In this document: positions 21,529 through 27,556 of the stretch, one piece after another | Layout of the letters: the number at the start of each line of letters is the position of its first letter | Position numbering within the stretch: position 1 is the stretch's first letter | Origin: a virus | Strand: one strand, 5' to 3' | Virus record (IMG/VR): IMGVR_UViG_3300030118_001357 | Span: 1 to 27,556 of that record | Length of the DNA stretch: 27,556 bases | The notes under the pieces: model-generated | What the model was told of the DNA's origin: nothing | The model's input: only the letters and a program-made list of their open reading frames with translations | The model's database searches: none | Program-made: the position numbers and the translations under genes

Positions 21529-24093
21529 ATGGCGGCTTTAGGAAATCAATCAATAGCATCATCTTATGAGCAATTATTACATGTAGATACAGATGGTGGG
21601 GGAAATGGAACAACTTTAGTAGATGTAAAAGATGGAGACAATGGAACTACATTTGCATTAAAACTAGCAACAGATAAAGTACATATAAATGGCTCACTTG
21701 GGGTTGGTACTGCGTCTCCAAGTACATTAGTTCATTTAAAATCAGCAACTCCTGCTTTAAGGCTTGAAGCAACTGCAAGTAGTGCGAGAGATTATGATAT
21801 TAAAACAGATGGGGATGAATTATTTATTGAAGGAGTTGGGGGAAGTTCTGGCTCTTTGCAAATAGGTGAAAATGGAGTATTTAATATCCAATTAGATTTA
21901 CAATCATCTTTTAAGCTTGATACTGACTCTCGCATTTCATTATCTAATAATGATGGTGGTACTGGAAATACAGTATTTGGAAATATTGCTGGAGATGATT
22001 TAGCAACTGGTGGAGATTTTAATTCTTTTTTTGGGCATAATTCTGGTCATGCGGTAACTACTGGAGATTATAATGTTGCTATGGGTGTAAATGCAATAGA
22101 TGGTGCAACAAATCCTCAAAGAGTAGTTGCAATAGGAGCTGCGGCTTGTAGAGGCAATTTAACATCAGATGCACAAGGAACTGTTGCTGTGGGATATGCA
22201 GCTGCAAACGCTTTAACTGCTGGTCAATATAATACTGCAATAGGCTATGAAAGTATGGATTCATTGACAGTTGGCGATAGAAACACAGCAGTAGGCTATC
22301 AAACATTAAGTGCTTTAACTGGTGTAGATGGAGAGCAATCTAATACTGCTGTGGGTTATGTAAGTGGACTGTCAATAACAAGCGGTCAAAAAAATACTTC
22401 AATGGGAGCAGAATCTTTAGATGGTCTTACTACTGGGGATTCTAATGTTGCTATAGGGCATATTGCATTAGGTTCTGAAACAATTGGAAACCAAACAACA
22501 GCAATAGGTGCTGAATCTCTTTATAGTCAAAACATGGATGCTGATGAAAACGCTAAAAATGTTGGCGTTGGTACTATGGCTGGTTATAGAAATGTTACTG
22601 GAATAGAAAATACTTTAATTGGTCATTCTGCTGGACTAGGAGCAAGTGGGCAAAGTCATTCTGGAAATACAGCAGTAGGAAGTTCAGCTTTGCTAGATAT
22701 TACTACTGGGGGATATAATACAGCTATTGGGAGACAAGCCGCAACTAATCTTACATCTGGAACTGCAAACATAGCCATTGGCTCTGGTGCGATTACAACA
22801 GCTACAACTTCAACTGCCTTAGTGTCTGTTGGTGGTGGTTCTCTTTATAGCATTAACAGTACAGATGCAGATGGTTCGGTTGCAGTAGGGGTAAATTCAT
22901 TTCATTCAGCAACTCATCCAGCAGGTTGTGTTGGAGTAGGTTATTATACTGGTTATAAAGTTACTACTGGCGATACAAATACACTGGTAGGACATTACTC
23001 TGGATATAATCCATCTGATACTAATGGAATCACTACTGGAAGTGGGAACACATCTCTTGGTGCTTATACAATGGGTTATTCAGCAAGTAGTGATATAACT
23101 GGAAGCTATAACACAGCAGTTGGTTATCAAGCATTAACAAATATAGAAGGGTCTGCAACTTCTAATACCGCTCTTGGTCGTGAAGCTTTAAAATCTTTGA
23201 CTACTGGGAGTTATAATATAGCGATTGGAAATGAAGCTGGTGAGGATATTACTACTGGAGGCTCAAATATTCATATTGGTAGTTTAGCTGGAGATAATGT
23301 TTCAGATGCATCTCATATAATCGCTATTGGAGATAGTGCAGTTAGGTTAGGAACAACAACAACAACTGCAAATGGAACAGTTGCTGTTGGAAGCTATGCT
23401 TTATCATCATTATCATCTGGACAAAAAAACACAGCGATTGGTTATAAAAGTCAAGAAGATAACACGACTGGTTCTTGGAATACTACAGTAGGATATGAGG
23501 CTGGAGCAAACTTGCTTGCTGGTAGCAATAACAATACAGCAGTTGGTTGGGAAGCATTAAAAAATGGAAATCACTCAGCAACAGATGACAATACTTGTAT
23601 AGGTTCACAAGCTGGTGATACCATTACTGGAGGTGGAGACAATGTTTGTATTGGTTCAGAATCAGATGTGGGAACAAATACAGATAATAATTCTATTGCC
23701 ATTGGAAAAGGAGCAGTAGGAAAAGGAAGCAATACTGCTTTAATAGGAGGTGCAAGTGTAACAGATGTTTATCAGGGCGATAACGGAAATACTTGGTCTC
23801 AAACTTCTGATGGTAGATTAAAAGAAAATATTAAAGAATGGGATAAAGGTCTTAATGAAATAAATAAATTAAGAATAGTTGAATTTAATTTTAAAAAAGA
23901 TAATCCATTTAAATATACAGATAAAAAAAGACAAGGTATTATAGCACAAGAGGCTCAAAAAGTGTTACCAGAGATGGTAAAAAACGATGGTAAATGGTTG
24001 TCTGCTAATACAGAACCAATGATTTGGGCTTTGGTAAAAGCAGTTCAAGAGTTGTCATCAAAAGTAACAGAATTAGAGAACAAACTTAAATAG
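21529..24093 (+). CDS. Tail fibre with YadA-like head repeats and S74 self-cleaving chaperone
   Basis: An 854-residue protein. The N-terminus (residues 5-65) holds a fibre-base stretch with VDTDGGGNGT and DGDNGTTFALKL. From about residue 150 to 740 the protein consists of roughly 28-residue repeats around G-NTA-IG cores (AVGYQTLSALT, NTAIGYESM and similar), the Hep_Hag-type left-handed beta-roll of trimeric autotransporter heads. The C-terminus is an intramolecular chaperone of peptidase family S74: SDGRLKENI at 760 on, where S760 and K765 are the catalytic pair, and IVEFNFKKD and GIIAQEAQKVLP follow. The chaperone trimerises the fibre and then cuts itself off before S760. It binds the host surface, but its place after the capsid gene rather than by the tail genes is notable. 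Confidence 0.85.
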   Translation: MAALGNQSIASSYEQLLHVDTDGGGNGTTLVDVKDGDNGTTFALKLATDKVHINGSLGVGTASPSTLVHLKSATPALRLEATASSARDYDIKTDGDELFIEGVGGSSGSLQIGENGVFNIQLDLQSSFKLDTDSRISLSNNDGGTGNTVFGNIAGDDLATGGDFNSFFGHNSGHAVTTGDYNVAMGVNAIDGATNPQRVVAIGAAACRGNLTSDAQGTVAVGYAAANALTAGQYNTAIGYESMDSLTVGDRNTAVGYQTLSALTGVDGEQSNTAVGYVSGLSITSGQKNTSMGAESLDGLTTGDSNVAIGHIALGSETIGNQTTAIGAESLYSQNMDADENAKNVGVGTMAGYRNVTGIENTLIGHSAGLGASGQSHSGNTAVGSSALLDITTGGYNTAIGRQAATNLTSGTANIAIGSGAITTATTSTALVSVGGGSLYSINSTDADGSVAVGVNSFHSATHPAGCVGVGYYTGYKVTTGDTNTLVGHYSGYNPSDTNGITTGSGNTSLGAYTMGYSASSDITGSYNTAVGYQALTNIEGSATSNTALGREALKSLTTGSYNIAIGNEAGEDITTGGSNIHIGSLAGDNVSDASHIIAIGDSAVRLGTTTTTANGTVAVGSYALSSLSSGQKNTAIGYKSQEDNTTGSWNTTVGYEAGANLLAGSNNNTAVGWEALKNGNHSATDDNTCIGSQAGDTITGGGDNVCIGSESDVGTNTDNNSIAIGKGAVGKGSNTALIGGASVTDVYQGDNGNTWSQTSDGRLKENIKEWDKGLNEINKLRIVEFNFKKDNPFKYTDKKRQGIIAQEAQKVLPEMVKNDGKWLSANTEPMIWALVKAVQELSSKVTELENKLK

Positions 24094-24102
24094 GAGAACC
24101 TA

Positions 24103-24429
24103 ATGAATTGGTCAAAGTACGAAGAAAAGAAAGGCAAAACAGTAGATTTTGCTAAGAAAGAAAGAGAAATATCTCCAGCTAAAAAAGAAATTAAGAATGA
24201 AGCTGGTGAAGTAGTACAAGCTAAACAAGATGCAGTAAAGCAAGAATATGTTGCTTATGTGTGCAAGTGTTGGAATTCAGAAACTGGTGAGGCTATGCCA
24301 AACAATGAAAGAGAATACTCACTTGCTGAATTAGAAAATGAAAAGAAAAGATGGGATAATGAAATGGCTAACGCCAAAGCATATAGTGATGGTCTTGCAT
24401 TAGCGATAGAGGATTTTAAGAAACTTTAA
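24103..24429 (+). CDS. Hypothetical protein after the fibre gene
   Basis: A 108-residue, highly charged helical protein (many Lys and Glu) with a short YVAYVCKCWN part and a TGEAMPNNEREYSLAELENEKKRWDNE helix. No family recognised. A fibre assembly role is possible since it directly follows the fibre gene, separated by nine bases with AGGAG. Confidence 0.55.
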   Translation: MNWSKYEEKKGKTVDFAKKEREISPAKKEIKNEAGEVVQAKQDAVKQEYVAYVCKCWNSETGEAMPNNEREYSLAELENEKKRWDNEMANAKAYSDGLALAIEDFKKL

Positions 24430-24451
24430 ACAATAACAATAGGAGTCAATA

Positions 24452-24673
24452 ATGGCTAAAACAAAAGACAAACAGCCAGAATTAACACTTGACGATAAAC
24501 GATACTTTTTTGATAAAATGACTGAAAAGCAAAAAGGTATTTATTTACACTTAAAAAATGTAAATGATAAAATCCAGTCAAATGGTTTTCTTGGTGAACA
24601 GTTAGAAGTTACAAAAGGTGCATTAATACAAATGTTTAGAGAGACATTGAGTGAAGAAAAAGAAGAAAAATAA
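24452..24673 (+). CDS. Small helical protein (DUF6447-like)
   Basis: A 73-residue helical protein with LTLDDKRYFFDKMTEKQKGIYLHL, then a long helix. It resembles short coiled proteins (DUF6447-type, from memory) frequent in aquatic phages near fibre and lysis genes. No known function. Its C-terminus overlaps the lipoprotein start by 23 bases. Confidence 0.55.
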   Translation: MAKTKDKQPELTLDDKRYFFDKMTEKQKGIYLHLKNVNDKIQSNGFLGEQLEVTKGALIQMFRETLSEEKEEK

Positions 24674-24926
24674 CTGGGTTACAACAACATCTTACAACAT
24701 CCCTATAAAGTTTGTCTTTGTGGGGTGTTTGCTTTCAACCATAGTTGGATGTTCTGGATGGTCTATTATGGGGCATGCACTTGATGAAGAATACTCTCCA
24801 AATGTATTCCAAGAAATCATAGATCAAGACTCTACTATTCATTATTATAATGCAAACATTTATAGTGGCTCTATGTGGTGCTATAAACATTCAAAATATG
24901 AGCAAATAAAGGTTGTTACTAAATAA
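24651..24926 (+). CDS. Putative outer-membrane lipoprotein, lysis-region
   Basis: A 91-residue protein starting at GTG 24651. After five Lys residues and a polar stretch it has a hydrophobic signal part (IKFVFVGCLLSTIVGC) ending in a lipobox whose Cys is residue 34. The exported part of 57 residues holds Cys and many Tyr, with no Pro-rich pattern like Rz1. Outer-membrane lipoproteins in this region often act as o-spanins, and the gene after it could be an inner-membrane partner, but the normal nested Rz/Rz1 order is not seen. GAGAG precedes the GTG. Confidence 0.5.
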   Translation: MKKKKKNNWVTTTSYNIPIKFVFVGCLLSTIVGCSGWSIMGHALDEEYSPNVFQEIIDQDSTIHYYNANIYSGSMWCYKHSKYEQIKVVTK

Positions 24927-25256
24927 ATGGACACATCTACTCTTATAGAAGCTTATGGGGAACTCGGTGTAATTGGGATCTGTATGTTGCTCTTTGGTTT
25001 TATGATTACAAGCCTTATCAGAGAAAACAAATCACAGACAACACATATTGATGAGATTCAACAAGATTTATCAACTATGAAATCAGAATTAACCAACACT
25101 ATGAATATCTCAGTAAAGTTAATTGATAGTATTAATGCTTTTAAGCATGATATAAATGATAAATTAGACAGAAGGCATGAGAGATTAAATGAGAGTATTG
25201 ATCAACTTGAAAAATCTGTTCATTATATGCAGGGGCGTTTAAATGGAAATAAATAA
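24927..25256 (+). CDS. Membrane-anchored coiled-coil protein, holin or i-spanin candidate
   Basis: A 109-residue protein. Residues 13-31 form one transmembrane helix (LGVIGICMLLFGFMITSLI) followed by about 75 residues of coiled coil (EIQQDLSTMKSEL, then LDRRHERLNESIDQLEKSV). A single N-terminal helix with a periplasmic or cytoplasmic coil fits an i-spanin or an UviB-like holin, and I cannot decide between them. It starts immediately after the lipoprotein stop. Confidence 0.5.
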   Translation: MDTSTLIEAYGELGVIGICMLLFGFMITSLIRENKSQTTHIDEIQQDLSTMKSELTNTMNISVKLIDSINAFKHDINDKLDRRHERLNESIDQLEKSVHYMQGRLNGNK

Positions 25257-25258
25257 GT

Positions 25259-25405
25259 ATGGATAGCCTAAAAATAGCCTCAATTTCCTTTAGTAATTAC
25301 CTAGTTCACCTCTCTGGTATTCATGAGATTTTGCAGGTAATTGTGGCTCTTTTAAGTATATATTTATTAATTATGAATATAAGGAATAAAAAATGGAATG
25401 GTTAA
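25259..25405 (+). CDS. Tiny membrane protein, lysis-region
   Basis: A 48-residue protein starting at ATG 25259. Residues 22-41 are one transmembrane helix (HEILQVIVALLSIYLLIM) followed by a basic end (NIRNKKWNG). Its end overlaps the next ATG by 13 bases. It could be a holin or pinholin, a guess from size and context alone. Confidence 0.55.
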   Translation: MDSLKIASISFSNYLVHLSGIHEILQVIVALLSIYLLIMNIRNKKWNG

Positions 25406-25542
25406 GCAATAATTGGGAGTGGGTTTTATTAGCTTTTATGGTTTTAGAAAAAGCTGTAAAAATGTCTCCATCTGATAAAGATGATATTCTGTTAGATGTT
25501 TTATTTGATGGACTAAAAAAAATATTAAAAAAGGAGAATTAA
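25393..25542 (+). CDS. Tiny lysis-region protein, related to the next gene
   Basis: A 49-residue protein. A short hydrophobic N-terminus (WEWVLLAFMVLEKA) is followed by KMSPSDKDD and an amphipathic LLDVLFDGLKKILKK. The same order of elements recurs in the next gene (KITPSKKDD then KIKKIL), so they appear to be paralogs. Function unknown; holin-type action is possible. A GGAG at its end serves as ribosome binding site of the next gene. Confidence 0.6.
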   Translation: MEWLSNNWEWVLLAFMVLEKAVKMSPSDKDDILLDVLFDGLKKILKKEN

Positions 25543-25704
25543 ATGAGTTTACTTAGTAAATGGATTGAAAGGCAAGTATCAAAAAGGGGAAAAGCTGGTG
25601 CTATACTTTGGTTTGCTGGAATGGTTGTAAAAATTACTCCATCTAAAAAAGATGATGATATGATTGTTAAAATAAAAAAGATCTTAGAAGAAGAAAAAAA
25701 ATAG
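25543..25704 (+). CDS. Tiny lysis-region protein, paralog of the preceding one
   Basis: A 53-residue protein starting right after the previous stop. The basic N-terminus (LLSKWIERQVSKRGKAG) is followed by a short hydrophobic helix (AILWFAGMVV), KITPSKKDD and a charged C-terminal helix. The shared KxxPSxKDD block with the gene before suggests tandem duplication and divergence. Phage proteins of this type are often called holin-like, without proof. Confidence 0.6.
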   Translation: MSLLSKWIERQVSKRGKAGAILWFAGMVVKITPSKKDDDMIVKIKKILEEEKK

Positions 25705-25988
25705 TGGCTAGAGATCCCAGACTAAAAAGATTTAAATTAAAAGGATTTAACAAACCAAAAAGAACGCCAAGACATAAAACTAAAAGTCATGTGGTTTTGG
25801 CAAAATCTGGATCAACAATTAAATTAATTAGATTTGGGCAACAAGGAGCTAGAACTGCTGGAAAACCTAAAAAGGGAGAGTCAGCAAGGATGAAAGCAAA
25901 AAGAAAATCTTTTAAAGCTAGACATGCTAAAAACATAGCAAAAGGTCGTATGAGTGCGGCTTATTGGGCAAATAAAGTCAAATGGTAG
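25704..25988 (+). CDS. Very basic conserved phage mini-protein
   Basis: A 94-residue protein starting at GTG 25704. About one third of the residues are Lys or Arg, with only two acidic ones. It contains FNKPKRTPRHKTKSHVVLAK, then IKLIRFGQQGA and ends KARHAKNIAKGRMSAAYWANKVKW, a form I recall from many aquatic phage genomes, always uncharacterised. It is the first of four consecutive very basic genes. A DNA-condensing role inside the virion is a reasonable inference, not shown. Confidence 0.7.
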   Translation: MARDPRLKRFKLKGFNKPKRTPRHKTKSHVVLAKSGSTIKLIRFGQQGARTAGKPKKGESARMKAKRKSFKARHAKNIAKGRMSAAYWANKVKW

Positions 25989-26176
25989 CAAGAAGAAAAA
26001 AAAGAAGAAAATCAACAGTCAATAAAGCTGGTAATTATACAAAACCAACTATGAGAAAAAGACTTTTTTATAAAATAAAAGCAGGATCAAAAGGTGGAAG
26101 AGCTGGGCAGTGGAGCGGGCGTAAAGCTCAGATGTTAGCAAGAGAATATAAAAAAAGGGGTGGAGGCTATAAATAA
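25982..26176 (+). CDS. Very basic conserved phage mini-protein (DUF5872-like)
   Basis: A 64-residue protein with 23 Lys or Arg and one Glu. It has GNYTKPTMRKRLFYKIKAG and then GGRAGQWSGRKAQMLAREYKKRGGGYK, the pattern of the DUF5872 type as I remember it. Its start overlaps the previous gene by seven bases and its end overlaps the next (TAATG). Likely binds DNA or RNA by charge. Confidence 0.7.
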   Translation: MVARRKKRRKSTVNKAGNYTKPTMRKRLFYKIKAGSKGGRAGQWSGRKAQMLAREYKKRGGGYK

Positions 26177-26424
26177 TGGCTTTAAAAAAGTCTCAAAGAA
26201 GTTTAAAAAGATGGACTGATCAAAAATGGGATTATATTTCTAAGGGAGACAAGAAAAAACCTAGAAGAAAAAGGGGCAGATACCTCCCAGCTAGTGTTAG
26301 AAAATCTTTAACCCCAAGTCAGAAAGCTTATGAAAATAGGAAAAAAAGAAAAGCTAGTAAAGCTGGAAAACAGTTTGCTAAGTATAGTAAAACAACAAGG
26401 AAAAAAGTAAGGAGAGCTAGATAA
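26176..26424 (+). CDS. Very basic conserved phage mini-protein
   Basis: An 82-residue protein with 33 Lys or Arg and four acidic residues. It begins MALKKSQRSLKRWTDQKW and contains RGRYLPASVRKSLTPSQKAYE followed by KGKQF-like lysines. Similar proteins are widespread in marine phages and uncharacterised. It overlaps both neighbours by one base. Confidence 0.7.
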   Translation: MALKKSQRSLKRWTDQKWDYISKGDKKKPRRKRGRYLPASVRKSLTPSQKAYENRKKRKASKAGKQFAKYSKTTRKKVRRAR

Positions 26425-26510
26425 TGCCACAAGGGAAAGGAACTTATGGAAGTAAGGTTGGTAGACCTAAAAAGAAAAAAAATAAAATGATGAGAAGAAA
26501 AAAGAAATAA
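26424..26510 (+). CDS. Very basic 28-residue mini-protein with AT-hook-like motif
   Basis: A 28-residue protein starting at ATG 26424, MPQGKGTYGSKVGRPKKKKN, with 13 Lys or Arg and no acidic residue. The GRP followed by lysines resembles the core of an AT-hook, which grips A+T-rich minor grooves and would suit this genome. The MPQGKGTYG start is known to me from other phage genomes. It overlaps both the gene before and the lysin after by one base. Confidence 0.7.
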   Translation: MPQGKGTYGSKVGRPKKKKNKMMRRKKK

Positions 26511-26983
26511 TGAACAAAACTCAGATCTTAAAAATAATAAAAGATACCTTAAAAAGATTAGATAAAAAATACTACTCTAATGATGCAGTAAATTTAATTT
26601 ATAACACTGGTTTAGTTGAGTCTAATTATAAGTATTTAATGCAACTTGGAAAACCTATTGCAAGGGGATTCTTTCAAATGGAGGGGGACACAGCAATAGA
26701 TATATGTAAAAATTATTTATGTCATAGACCAAAGCTATTAACTGAAATAGAGGAGGCTTGTTTTTTAAATCATTATGTTTTGCCAACTGCTGATAAAAAA
26801 GATCTTGAGTTTTTATTAACTACTAATATTGCTTTTAGTGTTATTATGTGCAGGATGCACTATAGAAGAGTTCCCAAACCCCTTCCAAAAACTTTAAAAG
26901 AACAAGCTTTTTACTGGAAAACTTATTATAATACTATTTATGGAAAAGGAACACAAGAAAAATTCATAGAGATATGCAAGTAG
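26510..26983 (+). CDS. Lytic transglycosylase-like cell-wall hydrolase
   Basis: A 157-residue protein whose VESNY (E37) near the N-terminus and GFFQME (residues 53-58) match the catalytic Glu-Ser and GLMQ motifs of SLT-type lytic transglycosylases. The following AFSVIMCRMHYRR and FYWKTYYNTIYGKGT blocks match phage lysins of this type. There is no signal peptide or membrane segment, so it may act as the endolysin with a holin from the genes at 24927-25704, or as a virion hydrolase. Its start overlaps the mini-protein upstream, and its end overlaps the phosphoesterase start by ten bases. Confidence 0.65.
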   Translation: MNKTQILKIIKDTLKRLDKKYYSNDAVNLIYNTGLVESNYKYLMQLGKPIARGFFQMEGDTAIDICKNYLCHRPKLLTEIEEACFLNHYVLPTADKKDLEFLLTTNIAFSVIMCRMHYRRVPKPLPKTLKEQAFYWKTYYNTIYGKGTQEKFIEICK

Positions 26984-27556
26984 AACAGAAAGAAAAAGGC
27001 TCTTTAATATATAATTCTGATAAGAATGTGGTAAGTTGCTTTTATTGTAATTCTGTAAAAATCCATAGAGATGGAAAAACACAACATGGGAAACAAAGAT
27101 ATTACTGTTTAAATTGTAAAAGAAGAAGTACAAGAACAAACATAATTTTTAATAAAGATTTTAATCAAGAAAAATATCCACCAAATAAGGAAATGGATAT
27201 TGATGATTTAATTAAATACAGAATTAAAAAATTTAAGGTAAAACAGAAAAGAGATTTTTATGAAAAGCTAGTAAATATAAACATTAACATTGATGGTCCT
27301 ATAGGGATTGCTCATTTTGGAGATCCCCATGTTGATGATGATGGAACTGATTTATCTGAAATATTTGGACTAACTAAATTAATTAATGAAACAGAAGGAA
27401 TGTTTGCTGGTAACTTAGGAGACATCCAAAATAATTGGATAGGTAGACTAGCCAGATTATATGCTAATCAAACAACAACAGCAAAAGAATCATGGATGCT
27501 GTCAGAGCATTTTGTTAAATCCCTAGAATGGATTTATTTAGTAGGTGGAAATCATG
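26974..27556 (+). CDS. Zinc ribbon fused to metallophosphoesterase, runs off the window
   Basis: The frame is open from ATG 26974 to the last base (194 codons). Residues 22-48 hold two CxxC pairs (C22, C25, C45, C48) with GKQRYYC between them, the InsA-like zinc ribbon of transposases and related DNA-binding proteins. A Lys/Asp-rich linker leads to a calcineurin-type metallophosphoesterase: GDPHVDDDG (D117 and H119), LGDIQNN (D150 and N153) and GNH at 192-194. The remaining motifs should lie to the right. Substrate may be nucleic acid, a nucleotide or a phosphoprotein; the ribbon suggests nucleic acid. Confidence 0.8.
   Translation, partial: MQVEQKEKGSLIYNSDKNVVSCFYCNSVKIHRDGKTQHGKQRYYCLNCKRRSTRTNIIFNKDFNQEKYPPNKEMDIDDLIKYRIKKFKVKQKRDFYEKLVNININIDGPIGIAHFGDPHVDDDGTDLSEIFGLTKLINETEGMFAGNLGDIQNNWIGRLARLYANQTTTAKESWMLSEHFVKSLEWIYLVGGNH

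Noticed and set aside
21961-23760. CRISPR-like array
   Set aside because: The repeats of this stretch are protein-level G-NTA-IG motifs in one long gene, variable in DNA and without spacers.
1-27556. Minus-strand frames of 60-100 codons scattered through the window
   Set aside because: All lie over strongly supported + strand genes, lack ribosome binding sites and have low-complexity Phe/Leu/Ser-rich products expected from antisense reading of A+T-rich genes.

Overview
The window is a continuous piece of a tailed bacteriophage genome with a long-tail (siphovirus-type) plan. Every supported gene lies on the + strand and genes are packed end to end, often overlapping by 1-30 bases. The DNA is strongly A+T-rich (about one third G+C by eye). 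Ribosome binding sites are of the AGGAG/GGGAG type, so the host is probably a bacterium that uses Shine-Dalgarno initiation. Several small proteins (the very basic proteins near 26 kb, the tail-tip protein at 5764, the S74 fibre) resemble families I associate from memory with aquatic, especially marine, phages. I cannot name the host. No integrase, CI-type repressor, tRNA or CRISPR array was found. Both window edges cut genes, so the genome continues on both sides.

Layout. (1) 1-6798, tail module: tail tube (5' end missing), two tail assembly chaperone frames joined by a likely programmed -1 frameshift, a tape measure of 611 aa, a tail hub/tip protein and a further tail-tip protein. (2) 6799-7014, regulatory gap: a large inverted repeat, paired direct repeats and a sigma70-like promoter. 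(3) 7015-11737, early region of mostly tiny genes: unknowns, a candidate histone-fold protein, zinc-finger and SEC-C proteins, an HTH protein, four tiny membrane or basic proteins, an SSB-like protein and an HNH (NinG-like) nuclease. (4) 11782-14170, replication initiator-like protein, a zinc-ribbon protein, and a pair formed by a conserved phage protein and a TET-associated-type glycosyltransferase that may modify DNA. (5) 14229-21489, packaging and head: small and large terminase, portal, a tail-completion protein, a MuF capsid protein carrying a zinc metallopeptidase domain, scaffold and major capsid. (6) 21529-27556: a fibre with YadA-like head repeats and a self-cleaving S74 chaperone, lysis-type membrane proteins including a lipoprotein, four consecutive very basic mini-proteins, a lytic transglycosylase-like protein and the start of a zinc-ribbon/metallophosphoesterase fusion.

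The genes fit one lytic-looking programme: early genes from the promoter near 6950, then replication and DNA modification, then packaging and head, fibre and lysis, and tail genes read around a circular map. The most unusual points are the apparent complete absence of CCWGG sites, with Pro-Gly codons chosen to avoid them; the capsid-borne metallopeptidase; the glycosyltransferase pair; the cassette of basic mini-proteins; and the zinc-ribbon phosphoesterase at the right edge.
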